Positions 32,814 through 42,422 of a stretch of 64,000 bases of DNA are shown piece after piece. Each line of letters opens with the position of its first letter. Position 1 is the stretch's first letter. A program made the translations under genes and the position numbers. The notes beneath the pieces are model-generated. The model searched no databases. It saw only the letters and a program-made list of their open reading frames with translations, and was not told the DNA's origin. Source of the DNA: Knoellia koreensis (GTDB taxonomy: Bacteria > Actinomycetota > Actinomycetes > Actinomycetales > Dermatophilaceae); NCBI RefSeq assembly GCF_013041615.1, contig NZ_JABEPQ010000003.1:248001-312000 (forward strand). Reading direction: 5' to 3'.

Positions 32814-35801
32814 ATGTCCAACAGGAGGAACAGGCGCGTCGCCGCGATCGGGGTCATCGCCGCCGCGGCCGTCGCCATCACGACGGTGGGGCAGACCGCC
32901 ACCGCCGCGCAGGGAGGCAAGGACGCCACCCAGAAGGGCTCACCCTTCGCCGGCGACCCGTCCGGACAGCTGCCGGACATCGACAACCGGCCGGCCGCCG
33001 CGTCGCCGTCGTCGACGCAACGGACCGCAGCGAGCAAAGCCGCCAACGCCCGCGCCAGCGGTGGCGAGGTGACCTGGAACCGGTTCGGGTCGGTCGAGAG
33101 CATCTCGGCCAGCGGCACGACGCCGCTCGCCACCGGCCTGGCCAAGGACCCGGAGCGGGCCGCCCGCGACTTCATCACCGGTCGGGCCGCGATGTTCGGC
33201 CTCACGGCGGCCGATGTCGACGCGATGGAGCTCGTGACGACGAACAAGATCGGCAAGGCCGACGTCGTGATGCTGCGCCAGACCTTCGGCGGCGTGCCGG
33301 CGGGCATCGACGGCCTCGTCGTCGTGGCGGTCGAGAACGGAGCGGCCCGCTACGTGAACTCCACGCTCGCGCCGACCGGCGGAGCGAGCAGCAAGCGGTT
33401 GGCCGCACCGGCCCTCACCGCTGAGCAGGCCCTGCAGAAGGCGGCGAGCAACGTCGGAGCCAAGGCGACGGAGGTCAAGCGCAAGGGCGAGTCGAACCGG
33501 TCGAGGTCCGGCACGAGCTGGACGAGGCTCACCGCCAAGGGCCTCACCGGTGAGCAGTATGCCGCCCAGGTCGCGATTCCCGTGCCGGGCCAGGCGCCGC
33601 GGCCGGCCTACCAGGTCGTCACCCAGGAAGGCGACGACAGCGGATACTCCGTCTACGTCGACGCGCGCAGCGGAGAGGTGATCGCCCGCGAGTCGCTGGT
33701 CGACTTCGACAGTGACAACCCGCGCTGGAAGGTCTTCACCGGCACCCCGGCCACGGACGGCAGCTCGGCGGACACCCGGGTCGAGTGGTGCTGGACTGCC
33801 GCCGCAGGTTGCGCCGAGACGATGCAGAGCCCGGCCTCACCGAAGGCGTGGGACATCGACCCCGCCCTCGACGTGTCCACCCTGACGACCAGCGGCAACA
33901 ACGCCTACAGCGGCGAGCTCTGGCGCGGCTTCGGCACCCCGGTGCCCGCGACGCCGAAGTCGGACCGCAACTACACCTACCCGTGGACCAACCAGTGGTT
34001 CGAGCAGAAGTGCAACCCGTCGGTCTACAACAGCCCCGAGCGCAACGACATCGACGCGGCCACGGCCAACCTGTTCGGCATGCACAACCGGATGCACGAC
34101 TGGTCCTACCGGCTCGGCTTCACCGAGACCGCCTGGAACTTCCAGAAGGACAACTACGGCAAGGGCGGGCTCGGCAACGACGCCGTCCTCGGCTACGCGC
34201 AGTCCGGTGCCCAGTCGGGTTCGCGCGACAACGCCAACTTCGGCACCCGCGCCGACGGAATCCCCGGCTACAGCAACATGTACCTGTGGCAGCCGATCGC
34301 CGGCTCGTTCTACGCACCGTGCGTCGATGGCGACTACGACATGTCGGTGATCGGGCACGAGTACGGCCACGGCATCAGCAACCGCATGGCCGGTGGACCG
34401 AACAACAACCTGTCCGGCCTCCAGGCCGGTGCGATGGGCGAGAGCTGGTCGGACCTCATGGCCAACGAGTACCTCCAGGAGTGGGGCTACGAGCCGGCCG
34501 GCCGCAGCAACATCCCGATGGGCGCCTACGTCACGGGCAACCCGCAGCGCGGGATTCGCAACTACAACGCCAGCAACAGCCCGCTCAACTACAGCAATGT
34601 CGGCTACGACCTGACAGGTCCGCAGGTGCACGCTGACGGTGAGATCTGGACAGCGACGCAGACCGACGTGCGCGCGGCCTTCATGAACCGCTACGGCGCC
34701 GGTGACGCAGCCACCCAGCGCAGCTGCGCCGAGGGCAAGACGGCCGCCACGGCCTGCCCGGGCAACCGGCGCTGGATGCAGCTGGTGTTCGACGCGTGGC
34801 TGTTGATGCCCAGCGGTTCGGTGTCGATGCTGGACGCCCGCAACGCGATGCTGGCCGCAGACCTGCTGCGGTTCGGCGGCGCCAACCAGGACATCATGTG
34901 GAACGCCTTCGCCGACCGCGGCATGGGGCGCAACGCCTCCTCGACCAGCGCCAACGACGACAACCCGGTGCCGAACTTCGAATCCGCCTACCAGGGCAAC
35001 TCGACCCTCCGGTTCACCCCCGTCGACGAGGACGGCCGAGTGATCCCGGGGGCCAAGCTCTACGTCGGCGAGTACGTGGCACGGTCGACCGCGATCGCGG
35101 ACACCGACCCGGCCAGCGCGACGGGCGACCGGTTCGTCGTCTCGGCCGGGGAGAAGACCTACACCGCCACCGCCCCGGGCTACGCCCAGACGCGAATCAC
35201 GTTCAGCGGCAACGCAGGTCAGACGCGCGACATGCCGGTGAAGATGGTGACCAACCTCGCCAGCTCGCAGGCCGGCGGCACTGTCACCGGAGCGGGCACC
35301 GACGTCCCTGACCTCATCGACGGGGACGAGGGCACCACCACCAGCACAGTCGCACAGCCGACCGCGGAGCAGAAGAAGTTCACCATCGACCTCGCCGGTG
35401 GCCGTCAGGTCGTCCGCAAGGTGCAGGTGAGCGGTCTGCCGGAGCCGGGCGTCAACCGGTTCCAGAACATCCGCCAGTTCCGGATCTCCACGTGTGACGC
35501 GAAGGGCCGGGTCCTGTGCAACCAGGACGCGGACTTCCGGGTCGCGTTCACCTCGGCGCCCGACGCCTTCCCCGGTGCCGCCCCGCGACCGGTGGCGCCG
35601 GAGCTGAAGATGCGCACGTTCGAGATCCCGCAGACGGCGGCGACGCACGTGCGGTTCGAGATCGTGACGAACCAGTGCCAGGGTGGGCCGGCCTTCGCCG
35701 GCGAGCAGGACGACGACCCCGGCAACGCGACCGACTGCGCGACCGCCTACAGCGGTGCGAACACGGTCGCGGTGAGCGAGGTCCAGGTGATGCGCCGCTG
35801 A
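32814..35801 (+). CDS. Secreted M36 (fungalysin-type) metalloprotease
   Basis: 995 aa. Signal peptide about 1-32 (RVAAIGVIAAAAVAITTVGQTATAA). A FTP/PepSY-like propeptide spans about 60-290, and the M36 catalytic domain about 330-690 has the zinc site H515-E-Y-G-H519 and the third ligand E543 in GESWSDLMANEY. A beta-rich C-terminal region (about 730-995) ends AVSEVQVMRR. M36 enzymes are exported thermolysin-like proteases. A paralogue of identical length lies inverted at 48353-51340. The ribosome site AAGGAGG lies seven bases before the ATG. A GTATGCCG hairpin follows the stop. Confidence 0.92.
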   Translation: MSNRRNRRVAAIGVIAAAAVAITTVGQTATAAQGGKDATQKGSPFAGDPSGQLPDIDNRPAAASPSSTQRTAASKAANARASGGEVTWNRFGSVESISASGTTPLATGLAKDPERAARDFITGRAAMFGLTAADVDAMELVTTNKIGKADVVMLRQTFGGVPAGIDGLVVVAVENGAARYVNSTLAPTGGASSKRLAAPALTAEQALQKAASNVGAKATEVKRKGESNRSRSGTSWTRLTAKGLTGEQYAAQVAIPVPGQAPRPAYQVVTQEGDDSGYSVYVDARSGEVIARESLVDFDSDNPRWKVFTGTPATDGSSADTRVEWCWTAAAGCAETMQSPASPKAWDIDPALDVSTLTTSGNNAYSGELWRGFGTPVPATPKSDRNYTYPWTNQWFEQKCNPSVYNSPERNDIDAATANLFGMHNRMHDWSYRLGFTETAWNFQKDNYGKGGLGNDAVLGYAQSGAQSGSRDNANFGTRADGIPGYSNMYLWQPIAGSFYAPCVDGDYDMSVIGHEYGHGISNRMAGGPNNNLSGLQAGAMGESWSDLMANEYLQEWGYEPAGRSNIPMGAYVTGNPQRGIRNYNASNSPLNYSNVGYDLTGPQVHADGEIWTATQTDVRAAFMNRYGAGDAATQRSCAEGKTAATACPGNRRWMQLVFDAWLLMPSGSVSMLDARNAMLAADLLRFGGANQDIMWNAFADRGMGRNASSTSANDDNPVPNFESAYQGNSTLRFTPVDEDGRVIPGAKLYVGEYVARSTAIADTDPASATGDRFVVSAGEKTYTATAPGYAQTRITFSGNAGQTRDMPVKMVTNLASSQAGGTVTGAGTDVPDLIDGDEGTTTSTVAQPTAEQKKFTIDLAGGRQVVRKVQVSGLPEPGVNRFQNIRQFRISTCDAKGRVLCNQDADFRVAFTSAPDAFPGAAPRPVAPELKMRTFEIPQTAATHVRFEIVTNQCQGGPAFAGEQDDDPGNATDCATAYSGANTVAVSEVQVMRR

Positions 35802-35824
35802 CCCTCTCCGCACGATGAAGGACG

Positions 35825-35859
35825 GGTATGCCGCGTGGTCGCCGACCACGCGGCATACC
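35825..35859. terminator. Terminator hairpin made of two inverted GTATGCCG motifs
   Basis: GGTATGCCGCGTGGTCG (35825-35841) and its exact complement (35843-35859) form a 17-bp inverted repeat with a 1-base centre, 24 bp after the M36 stop. It is nearly identical to the hairpin after nrdB at 23582-23624. Confidence 0.85.
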
Positions 35860-36254
35860 TGTGCGTGGGCACAGCCTCTCGGGTCACCTCGGGCGCACAC
35901 CACCGCACGTCGGGAGTGCGCTGAAGTCCTTGACCCCATTGGTCATTCGCGAGACCGGGTGGTGGATGACCGCCCGCACGGCGGCGACGGCCGACTTACG
36001 GCCGGGCCACCTCGGCGGGTTGATCGCGGGGGCGGTGGCCGGGACTGAGGTGTTCACGGAGTTCGTCGTCATGGTCACGACGATGGGCGCGCAGGCTGTG
36101 GCGCCGCTGTGCCCGGGGTGTCGGGGCGCTGGGTCTGCAGGGCTCGGCGCGCGGCTCGGTGGTGGCCGCACGGTGGGAGTGACACAGTTGCTTCACAGGG
36201 TGCGCACAGGTCGCGCCCGTGCGCCTCACATGGAGGGAGGGCACGCTGGCTGAC
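35860..36254. other. Gap upstream of the two-component operon
   Basis: About 400 bp without a supported gene. Short frames exist on both strands (for example minus 36171-35884 and plus 35968-36253) but none has a convincing ribosome site or recognisable protein. It presumably holds the promoter of the response regulator; AGGGAGGG at 36233-36240 is rather far from the ATG at 36255. Confidence 0.4.
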
Positions 36255-36983
36255 ATGAAGACCGAGCAGTCGCCCAAGCTCCAGCGCCTCGATGGCTCCC
36301 CCGTGCGGGTTCTCGTCGTCGACGACGAGAACAACCTGACCGAGCTGTTGTCGATGGCCCTGCGCTACGAGGGTTGGGAGGTGCGCACGGCGAGCACCGG
36401 GCAGCAGGCGGTGCGGATGGCCCGCGAGTTCCAGCCGGACGCGGTGGCGTTGGACATGATGCTGCCGGACTTCGACGGGATGGAGGTGCTGCGCCGCATG
36501 CGGGGCGACAACTCGACCGTCCCAGTCCTGTTCCTCACCGCCAAGGACGCGGTGGAGGACCGGGTTGCCGGACTCACTGCGGGGGGCGACGACTACGTCA
36601 CCAAGCCGTTCAGCCTCGAGGAGGTGGTGGCCCGGCTGCGGGCGTTGATGCGGCGCACCGCCGTCGTTGCCAGCGAGTCCACGTCCCTGCTCGCCGTCGG
36701 CGATCTGACCATGGACGAGGACAGCCATGAGGTGACCCGCGGCGGCGACCAGATCCAGCTCACCGCAACGGAGTTCGAGCTGCTGCGCTACCTCATGCGC
36801 AACCCCAAGCGGGTGCTGTCCAAGGCCCAGATCCTCGACCGCGTCTGGAACTACGACTTCGGCGGCCAGGCCAACGTCGTCGAGCTCTACATCTCCTACC
36901 TCCGCAAGAAGATCGACGTCGGCCGCGAGCCCATGATCCACACCATGCGAGGCGTCGGCTACGTGCTCAAGCCGGCACCGTGA
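36255..36983 (+). CDS. OmpR/PhoB-family response regulator
   Basis: 242 aa. Receiver domain residues 17-130 with the acidic pair D23/D24, phosphoacceptor D67 (VALDMMLPDFDG), Thr in FLTAKD and K117 in DDYVTKPF. The C-terminal winged helix (150-238) has TATEFELLRYLMRNPKRVLSKAQIL and VELYISYLRKKID. Its stop overlaps the GTG of the sensor kinase (GTGA), so they are one operon. The pair resembles actinobacterial MprA/TcrA-type systems that respond to envelope stress; the next genes encode envelope glycosyltransferases. Confidence 0.93.
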   Translation: MKTEQSPKLQRLDGSPVRVLVVDDENNLTELLSMALRYEGWEVRTASTGQQAVRMAREFQPDAVALDMMLPDFDGMEVLRRMRGDNSTVPVLFLTAKDAVEDRVAGLTAGGDDYVTKPFSLEEVVARLRALMRRTAVVASESTSLLAVGDLTMDEDSHEVTRGGDQIQLTATEFELLRYLMRNPKRVLSKAQILDRVWNYDFGGQANVVELYISYLRKKIDVGREPMIHTMRGVGYVLKPAP

Positions 36984-38443
36984 CCGCCGTCGCGCGTAGC
37001 GACGGCCCCGGTGCCCGGGACCTGGCGCGTCCGTCGCGGTGGTCGTTGCGCACGAAGCTGGTGGCGGTCGTCGTCGGGCTGTTCCTCGTGGTCACGGTGG
37101 CCACCGCCGCGCTCACCGTGCTGCTGTTGCGTAACTCACTGACGGGCCAGCTCGACCGGGACGTCACGACGGCCGTCCTTCGCGCGTCCGGCGATCGCGC
37201 CGGCCCCGGCCCCGGCGGAGGCGGCCCCGGGCGCCCGCTGCCCGGTGGTGGCGACTCGTTGACGCTCACCCTCTCCGACGGCGCGGTGACCAGCCGGGTC
37301 GAGCACGACCGCAGCGTCGAGGCGCTGACCGATGACCAGGTTGCCCAGCTCGAGGCGGCGAGCCTCGGCAGCACGCCGCGAACCGTCGACATCACCGGTC
37401 TGGGGGACTACCGGCTCGCCGCGCTGCGCCGGCCCGACGGAGACACGGTCATCGCCGGGCTGCCCACGAGCGGCGTCACGTATGCCGTGGGCGAGTACGC
37501 CACCCTCGTCACCAGCAGCACCGCGATCGGACTCGTCCTCGTCACCGTCGGCGGGCTGTGGCTCGTGCGTCGCAACCTCACCCCGCTCGACCGCGTCGCC
37601 CACACCGCCACGCAGGTGTCGCGGCTCAAGCTCGATGAGGGGGACGTCGCTCTCGCGCAAAGGGTTCCGGCATCCGACACCGACCCCCGCACCGAGGTCG
37701 GCCAGGTGGGACTGGCACTCAACGGGCTGCTCGACAACGTCGAAGGGGCCCTGCGGGCTCGGCACGAATCGGAACAGCGGGTGCGTCAGTTTGTCGCCGA
37801 TGCCTCGCACGAGCTGCGCACACCGCTCGCCTCGATCCGTGGGTATGCCGAGCTGTCACGACGCGAGCGTGACCCCGTGCCGGCGTCGGTGACCCATGCA
37901 CTCGGCCGGGTCGAGTCGGAGGCGCTGCGGATGCAGGGCCTGGTCGAGGACCTGCTGCTGCTCGCCCGCCTCGACGCGGGCCGACCACTCGAGCGCCAAC
38001 CGGTCGACCTGACCCGGCTCGTGGTCGACGCCGTCGGCGACGCCCACGCCGCCTCGCCCGCCCACTCGTGGCACCTCGACCTGCCCGACGAGCCCGTCGA
38101 GGTCGTGGGCGACCAGGCTCGACTGCACCAGGTGGTCGCCAACCTCCTAGCCAATGCGCGCGCCCACACTCCCGAGGGCACTCGGGTGACCACCTCGCTG
38201 CGGCGAGCGGACGAAGGGGTGCGCCTGTCCGTCGTCGACGACGGACCCGGCATACCAGATGCGTTGCGGCCCAATGTGTTCCAGCGGTTCACCCGGGGCG
38301 ACAACTCACGCAACCGGGCAGCCGGCTCGACCGGGCTCGGGCTTTCCATCGTCGAAGCTGTCACCACCTCGCACGGCGGCCGGGTCGAGCTGTCGAGCAC
38401 GCCGGGAGTCACACGGTTCACCGTGATCCTCCCCGCCGACTGA
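36980..38443 (+). CDS. Sensor histidine kinase
   Basis: 487 aa. Transmembrane helix 1 at about 26-50, an extracytoplasmic domain at about 51-175 with a Gly/Pro-rich insert (GPGPGGGGPGRPLPGG), helix 2 at 176-198, HAMP at about 199-258, HisKA with phosphoacceptor H277 in ADASHELRTPLASI, and HATPase_c with NLLANARAHT, VDDGPGIP and GLGLSIVEAV. Classical EnvZ/TrcS-like kinase, cognate of the overlapping response regulator. The signal is unknown. One GTATGCCG copy at 38248 forces an ATA Ile codon inside the conserved PGIP of the ATP site. Confidence 0.93.
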   Translation: MTAVARSDGPGARDLARPSRWSLRTKLVAVVVGLFLVVTVATAALTVLLLRNSLTGQLDRDVTTAVLRASGDRAGPGPGGGGPGRPLPGGGDSLTLTLSDGAVTSRVEHDRSVEALTDDQVAQLEAASLGSTPRTVDITGLGDYRLAALRRPDGDTVIAGLPTSGVTYAVGEYATLVTSSTAIGLVLVTVGGLWLVRRNLTPLDRVAHTATQVSRLKLDEGDVALAQRVPASDTDPRTEVGQVGLALNGLLDNVEGALRARHESEQRVRQFVADASHELRTPLASIRGYAELSRRERDPVPASVTHALGRVESEALRMQGLVEDLLLLARLDAGRPLERQPVDLTRLVVDAVGDAHAASPAHSWHLDLPDEPVEVVGDQARLHQVVANLLANARAHTPEGTRVTTSLRRADEGVRLSVVDDGPGIPDALRPNVFQRFTRGDNSRNRAAGSTGLGLSIVEAVTTSHGGRVELSSTPGVTRFTVILPAD

Positions 38444-38518
38444 GTCCTTCCTCGACCCATCGGCCGGGCTCAGGAACGGCACAGCCACAGCACAGCCGAC
38501 CGGCGAAATCTGGTTGGC

Positions 38519-40666
38519 ATGGACACCACGACCTTCAGCCCGGCCGCGTCGACGATGGACCCGGCACAGGAACCGGCCACGTCGACCCGGCCGCACCCGA
38601 CCGACCAGGTACCGCCCACCTCGCGGCTCGGCCGCTTCTGGCGCGGTCCGGTGGGTGACCCGGCCTGGGCCCGACCGGCGCTGCTCGGTCTGCTGGCCGC
38701 CACCGCCGCGCTCTACCTGTGGAACCTCACCGCCAACGGCTACGCCAACTCCTTCTACTCCGCAGCCGTGCAGGCGGGCAGCGTCGACTGGAAGGCGTTC
38801 TTCTACGGCAGCTCCGACGCGGGGAACTCGATCACCGTCGACAAGCCGCCGGCGGCGCTGTGGGTCATGGCCCTGTCGGTGCGGCTGCTCGGGCTGAGCT
38901 CGTTCAGCATCCTGCTCCCCGAGGTGCTCATGGGAGTCGCGACCGTCGGTGTGGTGTACGCGGCCGTCAAGCGCCACTTCGGAGCCGCCGCAGGCCTGCT
39001 CGCCGGCGCGGTCATGGCCCTGACGCCGGTGGCCGTGTTGATGTTCCGGTTCAACAACCCCGATGCCCTGCTCGTCCTGCTCATGGCCCTCGGCGCGTGG
39101 GCGACGATGCGGTCGATCGAGCTCGGTTCGGCGAAGTGGTTCGTCCTCGTCGGTGTGCTCGTCGGTCTCGGCTTCCTCACCAAGGCACTCCAGGTGCTGC
39201 TCGTGGTCCCGGCGTTCGGCCTGGCCTATCTGCTCTTCGCGCACACCACGCTGCGCCGTCGCATCACCGGCGCACTGCTCGGATCGGCAGCGATGGTCCT
39301 CTCCGCCGGCTGGTGGGTCGCGGTCGTGGAGCTCGTCCCCGCGAGCATGCGGCCCTACATCGGCGGCTCGCAGGACAACTCCTTCCTGTCAGTGACGTTC
39401 GGCTACAACGGTCTGGGCCGGTTGAGTGGTGACGAGACCGGCTCGGTCGGCGGCGGAAACGGCTGGGGCACAACCGGATTGGGCCGCATGTTCAGCTCGA
39501 CCATCGGTGGCCAGATCTCGTGGCTCATTCCCTCGGCGCTCGTTCTGCTGGCAGGCGGGCTCTGGTTGCGGGGACGCGCGCCACGCACCGACACCCGCCG
39601 CGCCGCCTACGTCGTGTGGGGCGGTTGGCTCCTCGTGACCCTGGTGACCTTCTCGTTCATGGCCGGCATCTTCCACGAGTACTACACGGTCGCCCTGGCA
39701 CCGGCCGTGGCCGCTCTGGTCGGGATGGGTGCAGCCGAGGCCTGGGAACGGCGCAGCTCCCTGGTGGGCAGGGGTGCGCTGGCCGTCGCCACGGCTGCAG
39801 CCGCCATCTGGTCGTGCGTCCTGTTGGCCCGCACCGACTGGACCAGCGTGCTGCGCCTGTCGATCCTCGTCCTCGGCCTGGCGAGCGCCCTCGCGCTGCT
39901 CGTCATCACCCAGCTGCACCGGCGCTTCGTGCCCCTCGCCCTCGCCGGGGCGGTCGTGGCCGCGCTCGCCGGCCCCGCGGCATACAGCATCGACACCGTG
40001 CGCACGGCGCACACCGGCTCGATCGTGACCGCCGGCCCGGCGACCCTCGGCGCAGGACCCGGGGGTATGCCGCGTGGTGGCCCGGGCGGGTTCGGGCCCC
40101 CTGCCGGCGCGGGACAACAGGGCATGCCTCCCGGCATGCAGCAGGGCGGCTTCCCCGGCGGCGCCCCGGGTGGTCTCCCCGGGGGCACCACCGGCGGCAC
40201 CACCGGCGCACCGCGCGGCGGCATGGGCGGCCTGCTCGACGCCTCGACGCCGTCCACGGAGGTCGTCGCGGCACTGTCCGCCGACTCCTCCAGCTACCGC
40301 TGGGTGGCCGCGGCGATCGGGTCGCAGAACGCCGCAGGCCTCCAGCTCGGCAGCGGGTTGCCGGTCATGGCGATCGGCGGGTTCAACGGCAGCGACCCGT
40401 CACCGACGCTGGCGCAGTTCCAGCAGTACGTCGCCGACGGCGACATCCACTACTTCGTCGCCGGCGGTGGCATGGGTGGTGGCCGCGGCGGACTCGGTGG
40501 CGGCATGGGCGGCGCGGGCACTGCGGGGCAGATCTCCGAGTGGGTGCAGGCGAACTTCACCCAGGTCACGATCGGCAGCCAGACGTTCTACGACCTCACC
40601 CAGCCACTCGGCTCGACGTCCGCCACCGGCGACACCGCCGCCGACAGCACGGCCCAGACGACATGA
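38519..40666 (+). CDS. ArnT/PMT-like GT39 family membrane glycosyltransferase
   Basis: 715 aa. About 11-12 helices occupy residues 58-505, starting LLGLLAATAALYLWNLTANGYANSFYSAAVQAG, with the acidic first loop (NSITVDKPPAALWVMALSVRLLG) typical of GT-C enzymes that use polyprenyl-phosphate sugars. After the helices a long Gly/Met/Pro-rich low-complexity insert (about 520-580) precedes a compact domain (YRWVAAAIGSQNAAGLQLGSGLPVMAIGGFNGSDPSPTL, DIHYFVAGGGMGGG) that faces the outside. It probably glycosylates an envelope component. Overlaps the GT2/GtrA gene by 4 bp, whose product could make or flip its lipid-linked sugar donor. Confidence 0.88.
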   Translation: MDTTTFSPAASTMDPAQEPATSTRPHPTDQVPPTSRLGRFWRGPVGDPAWARPALLGLLAATAALYLWNLTANGYANSFYSAAVQAGSVDWKAFFYGSSDAGNSITVDKPPAALWVMALSVRLLGLSSFSILLPEVLMGVATVGVVYAAVKRHFGAAAGLLAGAVMALTPVAVLMFRFNNPDALLVLLMALGAWATMRSIELGSAKWFVLVGVLVGLGFLTKALQVLLVVPAFGLAYLLFAHTTLRRRITGALLGSAAMVLSAGWWVAVVELVPASMRPYIGGSQDNSFLSVTFGYNGLGRLSGDETGSVGGGNGWGTTGLGRMFSSTIGGQISWLIPSALVLLAGGLWLRGRAPRTDTRRAAYVVWGGWLLVTLVTFSFMAGIFHEYYTVALAPAVAALVGMGAAEAWERRSSLVGRGALAVATAAAAIWSCVLLARTDWTSVLRLSILVLGLASALALLVITQLHRRFVPLALAGAVVAALAGPAAYSIDTVRTAHTGSIVTAGPATLGAGPGGMPRGGPGGFGPPAGAGQQGMPPGMQQGGFPGGAPGGLPGGTTGGTTGAPRGGMGGLLDASTPSTEVVAALSADSSSYRWVAAAIGSQNAAGLQLGSGLPVMAIGGFNGSDPSPTLAQFQQYVADGDIHYFVAGGGMGGGRGGLGGGMGGAGTAGQISEWVQANFTQVTIGSQTFYDLTQPLGSTSATGDTAADSTAQTT

Positions 40667-41940
40667 GCTCGGCAGCGTCCGAACCCGGCCCGGTCCTCGA
40701 GGTCGTGGTGCCCGTCCACTGCGAGCAGCACACGGTGGCCGCCTGCGTGCGGCGACTGCACGACCACCTCACGCACACCTTCCCCTACCCGTTCCGGATC
40801 ACCGTCGCCGACAACGCGAGCACCGACGCGACGGTGGCGACGGCCAGGGCCGTGGCGGCCGAGCTGCCGGGGGTTCGGGTGGTCGAGCTCGCCGAGAAGG
40901 GGCGCGGGCGGGCCCTGCGCCGGGCCTGGCTTGCCTCCGACGCCGAGGTCGTCGCCTACGTCGACGTCGACCTGTCCACCGACCTCGACGCGCTGTGGCC
41001 GCTGGTGGCACCACTGCTGTCCGGCCACTCCGACCTCGCCATCGGGTCGCGTCTGGCCCATGGGTCGCGGGTGGTCCGCGGACTGCGGCGCGAGGTCATC
41101 TCGCGGGGCTACAACCTGCTGCTGCGTGCCTTGCTGGGGGCGCGGTTCACCGATGCCCAGTGCGGGTTCAAGGCGATCCGGGCCGACGTCGCTGCCGAGC
41201 TGTTGCCGCTCGTCGAGGACGACACCTGGTTCTTCGACACCGAGCTGCTCGTGCTCGCCGAGCGGTGCCGGCTGCGGATCCACGAGGTGCCCGTCGACTG
41301 GTACGACGACCCCGACTCCCGGGTCGCCATCGTCGGCACGGCCCTCGACGACCTGCGCGGCATCCGGCGCCTGCGCCGGTCACTCGCCGCTGGGGCACTC
41401 CCGGTGAGCGACCTCGCCGACCGGCTCGGGCGGCATACCCCCACCAGCGGCTCGGCCGCGGCCACCCTGCGGCAGGCCGGCCGGTTCGCCGTCGTCGGCG
41501 CCGTGTCGACGGTCGTGCACCTCGGCCTCTTCGCCCTGCTCGAGCCGGCCCTCGGATCGGCGCAGGCCGCCAACCTGCTCGCACTCCTGCTCGCCACCCT
41601 CGTCAACACCGCCCTCAACCGGAGCTGGACCTTCGGTGTGCGCGGACGGCAGGACGTGGCGCGGCACCAGGCCCAGGGGCTGGCGGTGTTCGCACTGACG
41701 TGGGCGCTGACGTCGGGGGCGCTCGCCGGGCTGCACTGGGTGGTGGCCACACCGTCGACCGCCGTCTCGACGACGGTCCTCGCCGGGGCGACCGCAGCCT
41801 CGACGGTGCTGCGCTTCGCTGCGATGAGGTCCTGGATCTTCCGGCCGGGCGTGGCGACGCCCGACGGCTCCGGTCAGTACTCGGTGAGGATGAACGAGCC
41901 GTCGTCGTCCTCGAACACGACCACGCCCGTCCAGTCGTAG
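40663..41940 (+). CDS. DPM1-like GT2 glycosyltransferase fused to GtrA membrane domain
   Basis: 425 aa, ATG overlapping the GT39 stop (ATGA). Residues about 10-250 form a GT-A fold with VVVPVHCEQHTVAACV, ADNASTDATV, the DxD equivalent AYVDVDLSTDLDAL and the conserved SRGYNLLLRALLGARFTDAQCGFK of polyprenyl-phosphate mannosyl/glucosyl transferases. Residues about 290-410 are a four-helix GtrA domain (FAVVGAVSTVVHLGLFALL, NTALNRSWTFGVRG). It likely makes polyprenyl-phosphate sugar and helps present it outside, supplying the adjacent GT39 enzyme. Its last 67 bp overlap the convergent DUF4333 gene. Confidence 0.9.
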   Translation: MSSAASEPGPVLEVVVPVHCEQHTVAACVRRLHDHLTHTFPYPFRITVADNASTDATVATARAVAAELPGVRVVELAEKGRGRALRRAWLASDAEVVAYVDVDLSTDLDALWPLVAPLLSGHSDLAIGSRLAHGSRVVRGLRREVISRGYNLLLRALLGARFTDAQCGFKAIRADVAAELLPLVEDDTWFFDTELLVLAERCRLRIHEVPVDWYDDPDSRVAIVGTALDDLRGIRRLRRSLAAGALPVSDLADRLGRHTPTSGSAAATLRQAGRFAVVGAVSTVVHLGLFALLEPALGSAQAANLLALLLATLVNTALNRSWTFGVRGRQDVARHQAQGLAVFALTWALTSGALAGLHWVVATPSTAVSTTVLAGATAASTVLRFAAMRSWIFRPGVATPDGSGQYSVRMNEPSSSSNTTTPVQS

Positions 41941-42422
41941 CCGTCCACGCTCCCGTGGCAGACCGTGACGAGACCCTGACCGACCTGCGAGCGCTGCGGG
42001 CACTCGACCTGGTCGACGAAACCGCCGTCGTCCTCGACGATCCGCCGGAGCTCGGCCTCGAGGTCAGGGCCCTGGACGCCCTTGTCCACCACCGTGATCG
42101 AGCCGTTCAGGGCGTACGGCATGCCGGCGCCGCTGACCATCCCCACCACCAGGAACCCGCCAAGCCCCAGGACCCCGAGCAGGGCCAGCGAGCTCAGCAC
42201 GATCGCGGTGATCGCGAGGCCTCGCCCACCACGCGGGGGCGGCTGCCCGACGTATGCCGGCTGGCCGGCGGGCGCGGGCTGGTTCCACTGCGAGATGGGC
42301 TGGGTCTGTCCGCCCCAGCCCGGGCTGGCGGGGTAGGGCGCCTGTGCTGGCTGCGACGCGGCCGGGGGACCCCCGGGGCCGGGCGGCGCGAACGGGTTCG
42401 GCGGGACGGGTGGGACGGACAT
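41874..42422 (-). CDS. DUF4333-type membrane-anchored protein
   Basis: 182 aa. A Pro/Gln/Ala-rich cytosolic N-terminus (1-65, PPNPFAPPGPGGPPAASQ), one transmembrane helix (AITAIVLSSLALLGVLGLGGFLVVGMV) and an exported C-terminal domain with two Cys (QVECPQRSQ, VTVCHGSVDG), as in DUF4333. Function unknown. The gene is read towards the glycosyltransferase gene and the two coding regions overlap tail-to-tail by 67 bp. Confidence 0.82.
   Translation of the reverse strand: MSVPPVPPNPFAPPGPGGPPAASQPAQAPYPASPGWGGQTQPISQWNQPAPAGQPAYVGQPPPRGGRGLAITAIVLSSLALLGVLGLGGFLVVGMVSGAGMPYALNGSITVVDKGVQGPDLEAELRRIVEDDGGFVDQVECPQRSQVGQGLVTVCHGSVDGYDWTGVVVFEDDDGSFILTEY

Noticed and set aside
35884-36171. A 95-residue minus-strand protein upstream of the response regulator
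   Set aside because: No ribosome site, low-complexity Pro/Ala/Thr composition and no similarity I recognise; both strands are equally open here.
39520-40662. Extending the GT2/GtrA protein upstream to 806 residues
   Set aside because: The extension is antisense-like Arg/Gly sequence in another frame of the GT39 gene. The ATGA overlap at 40663 gives the real start.
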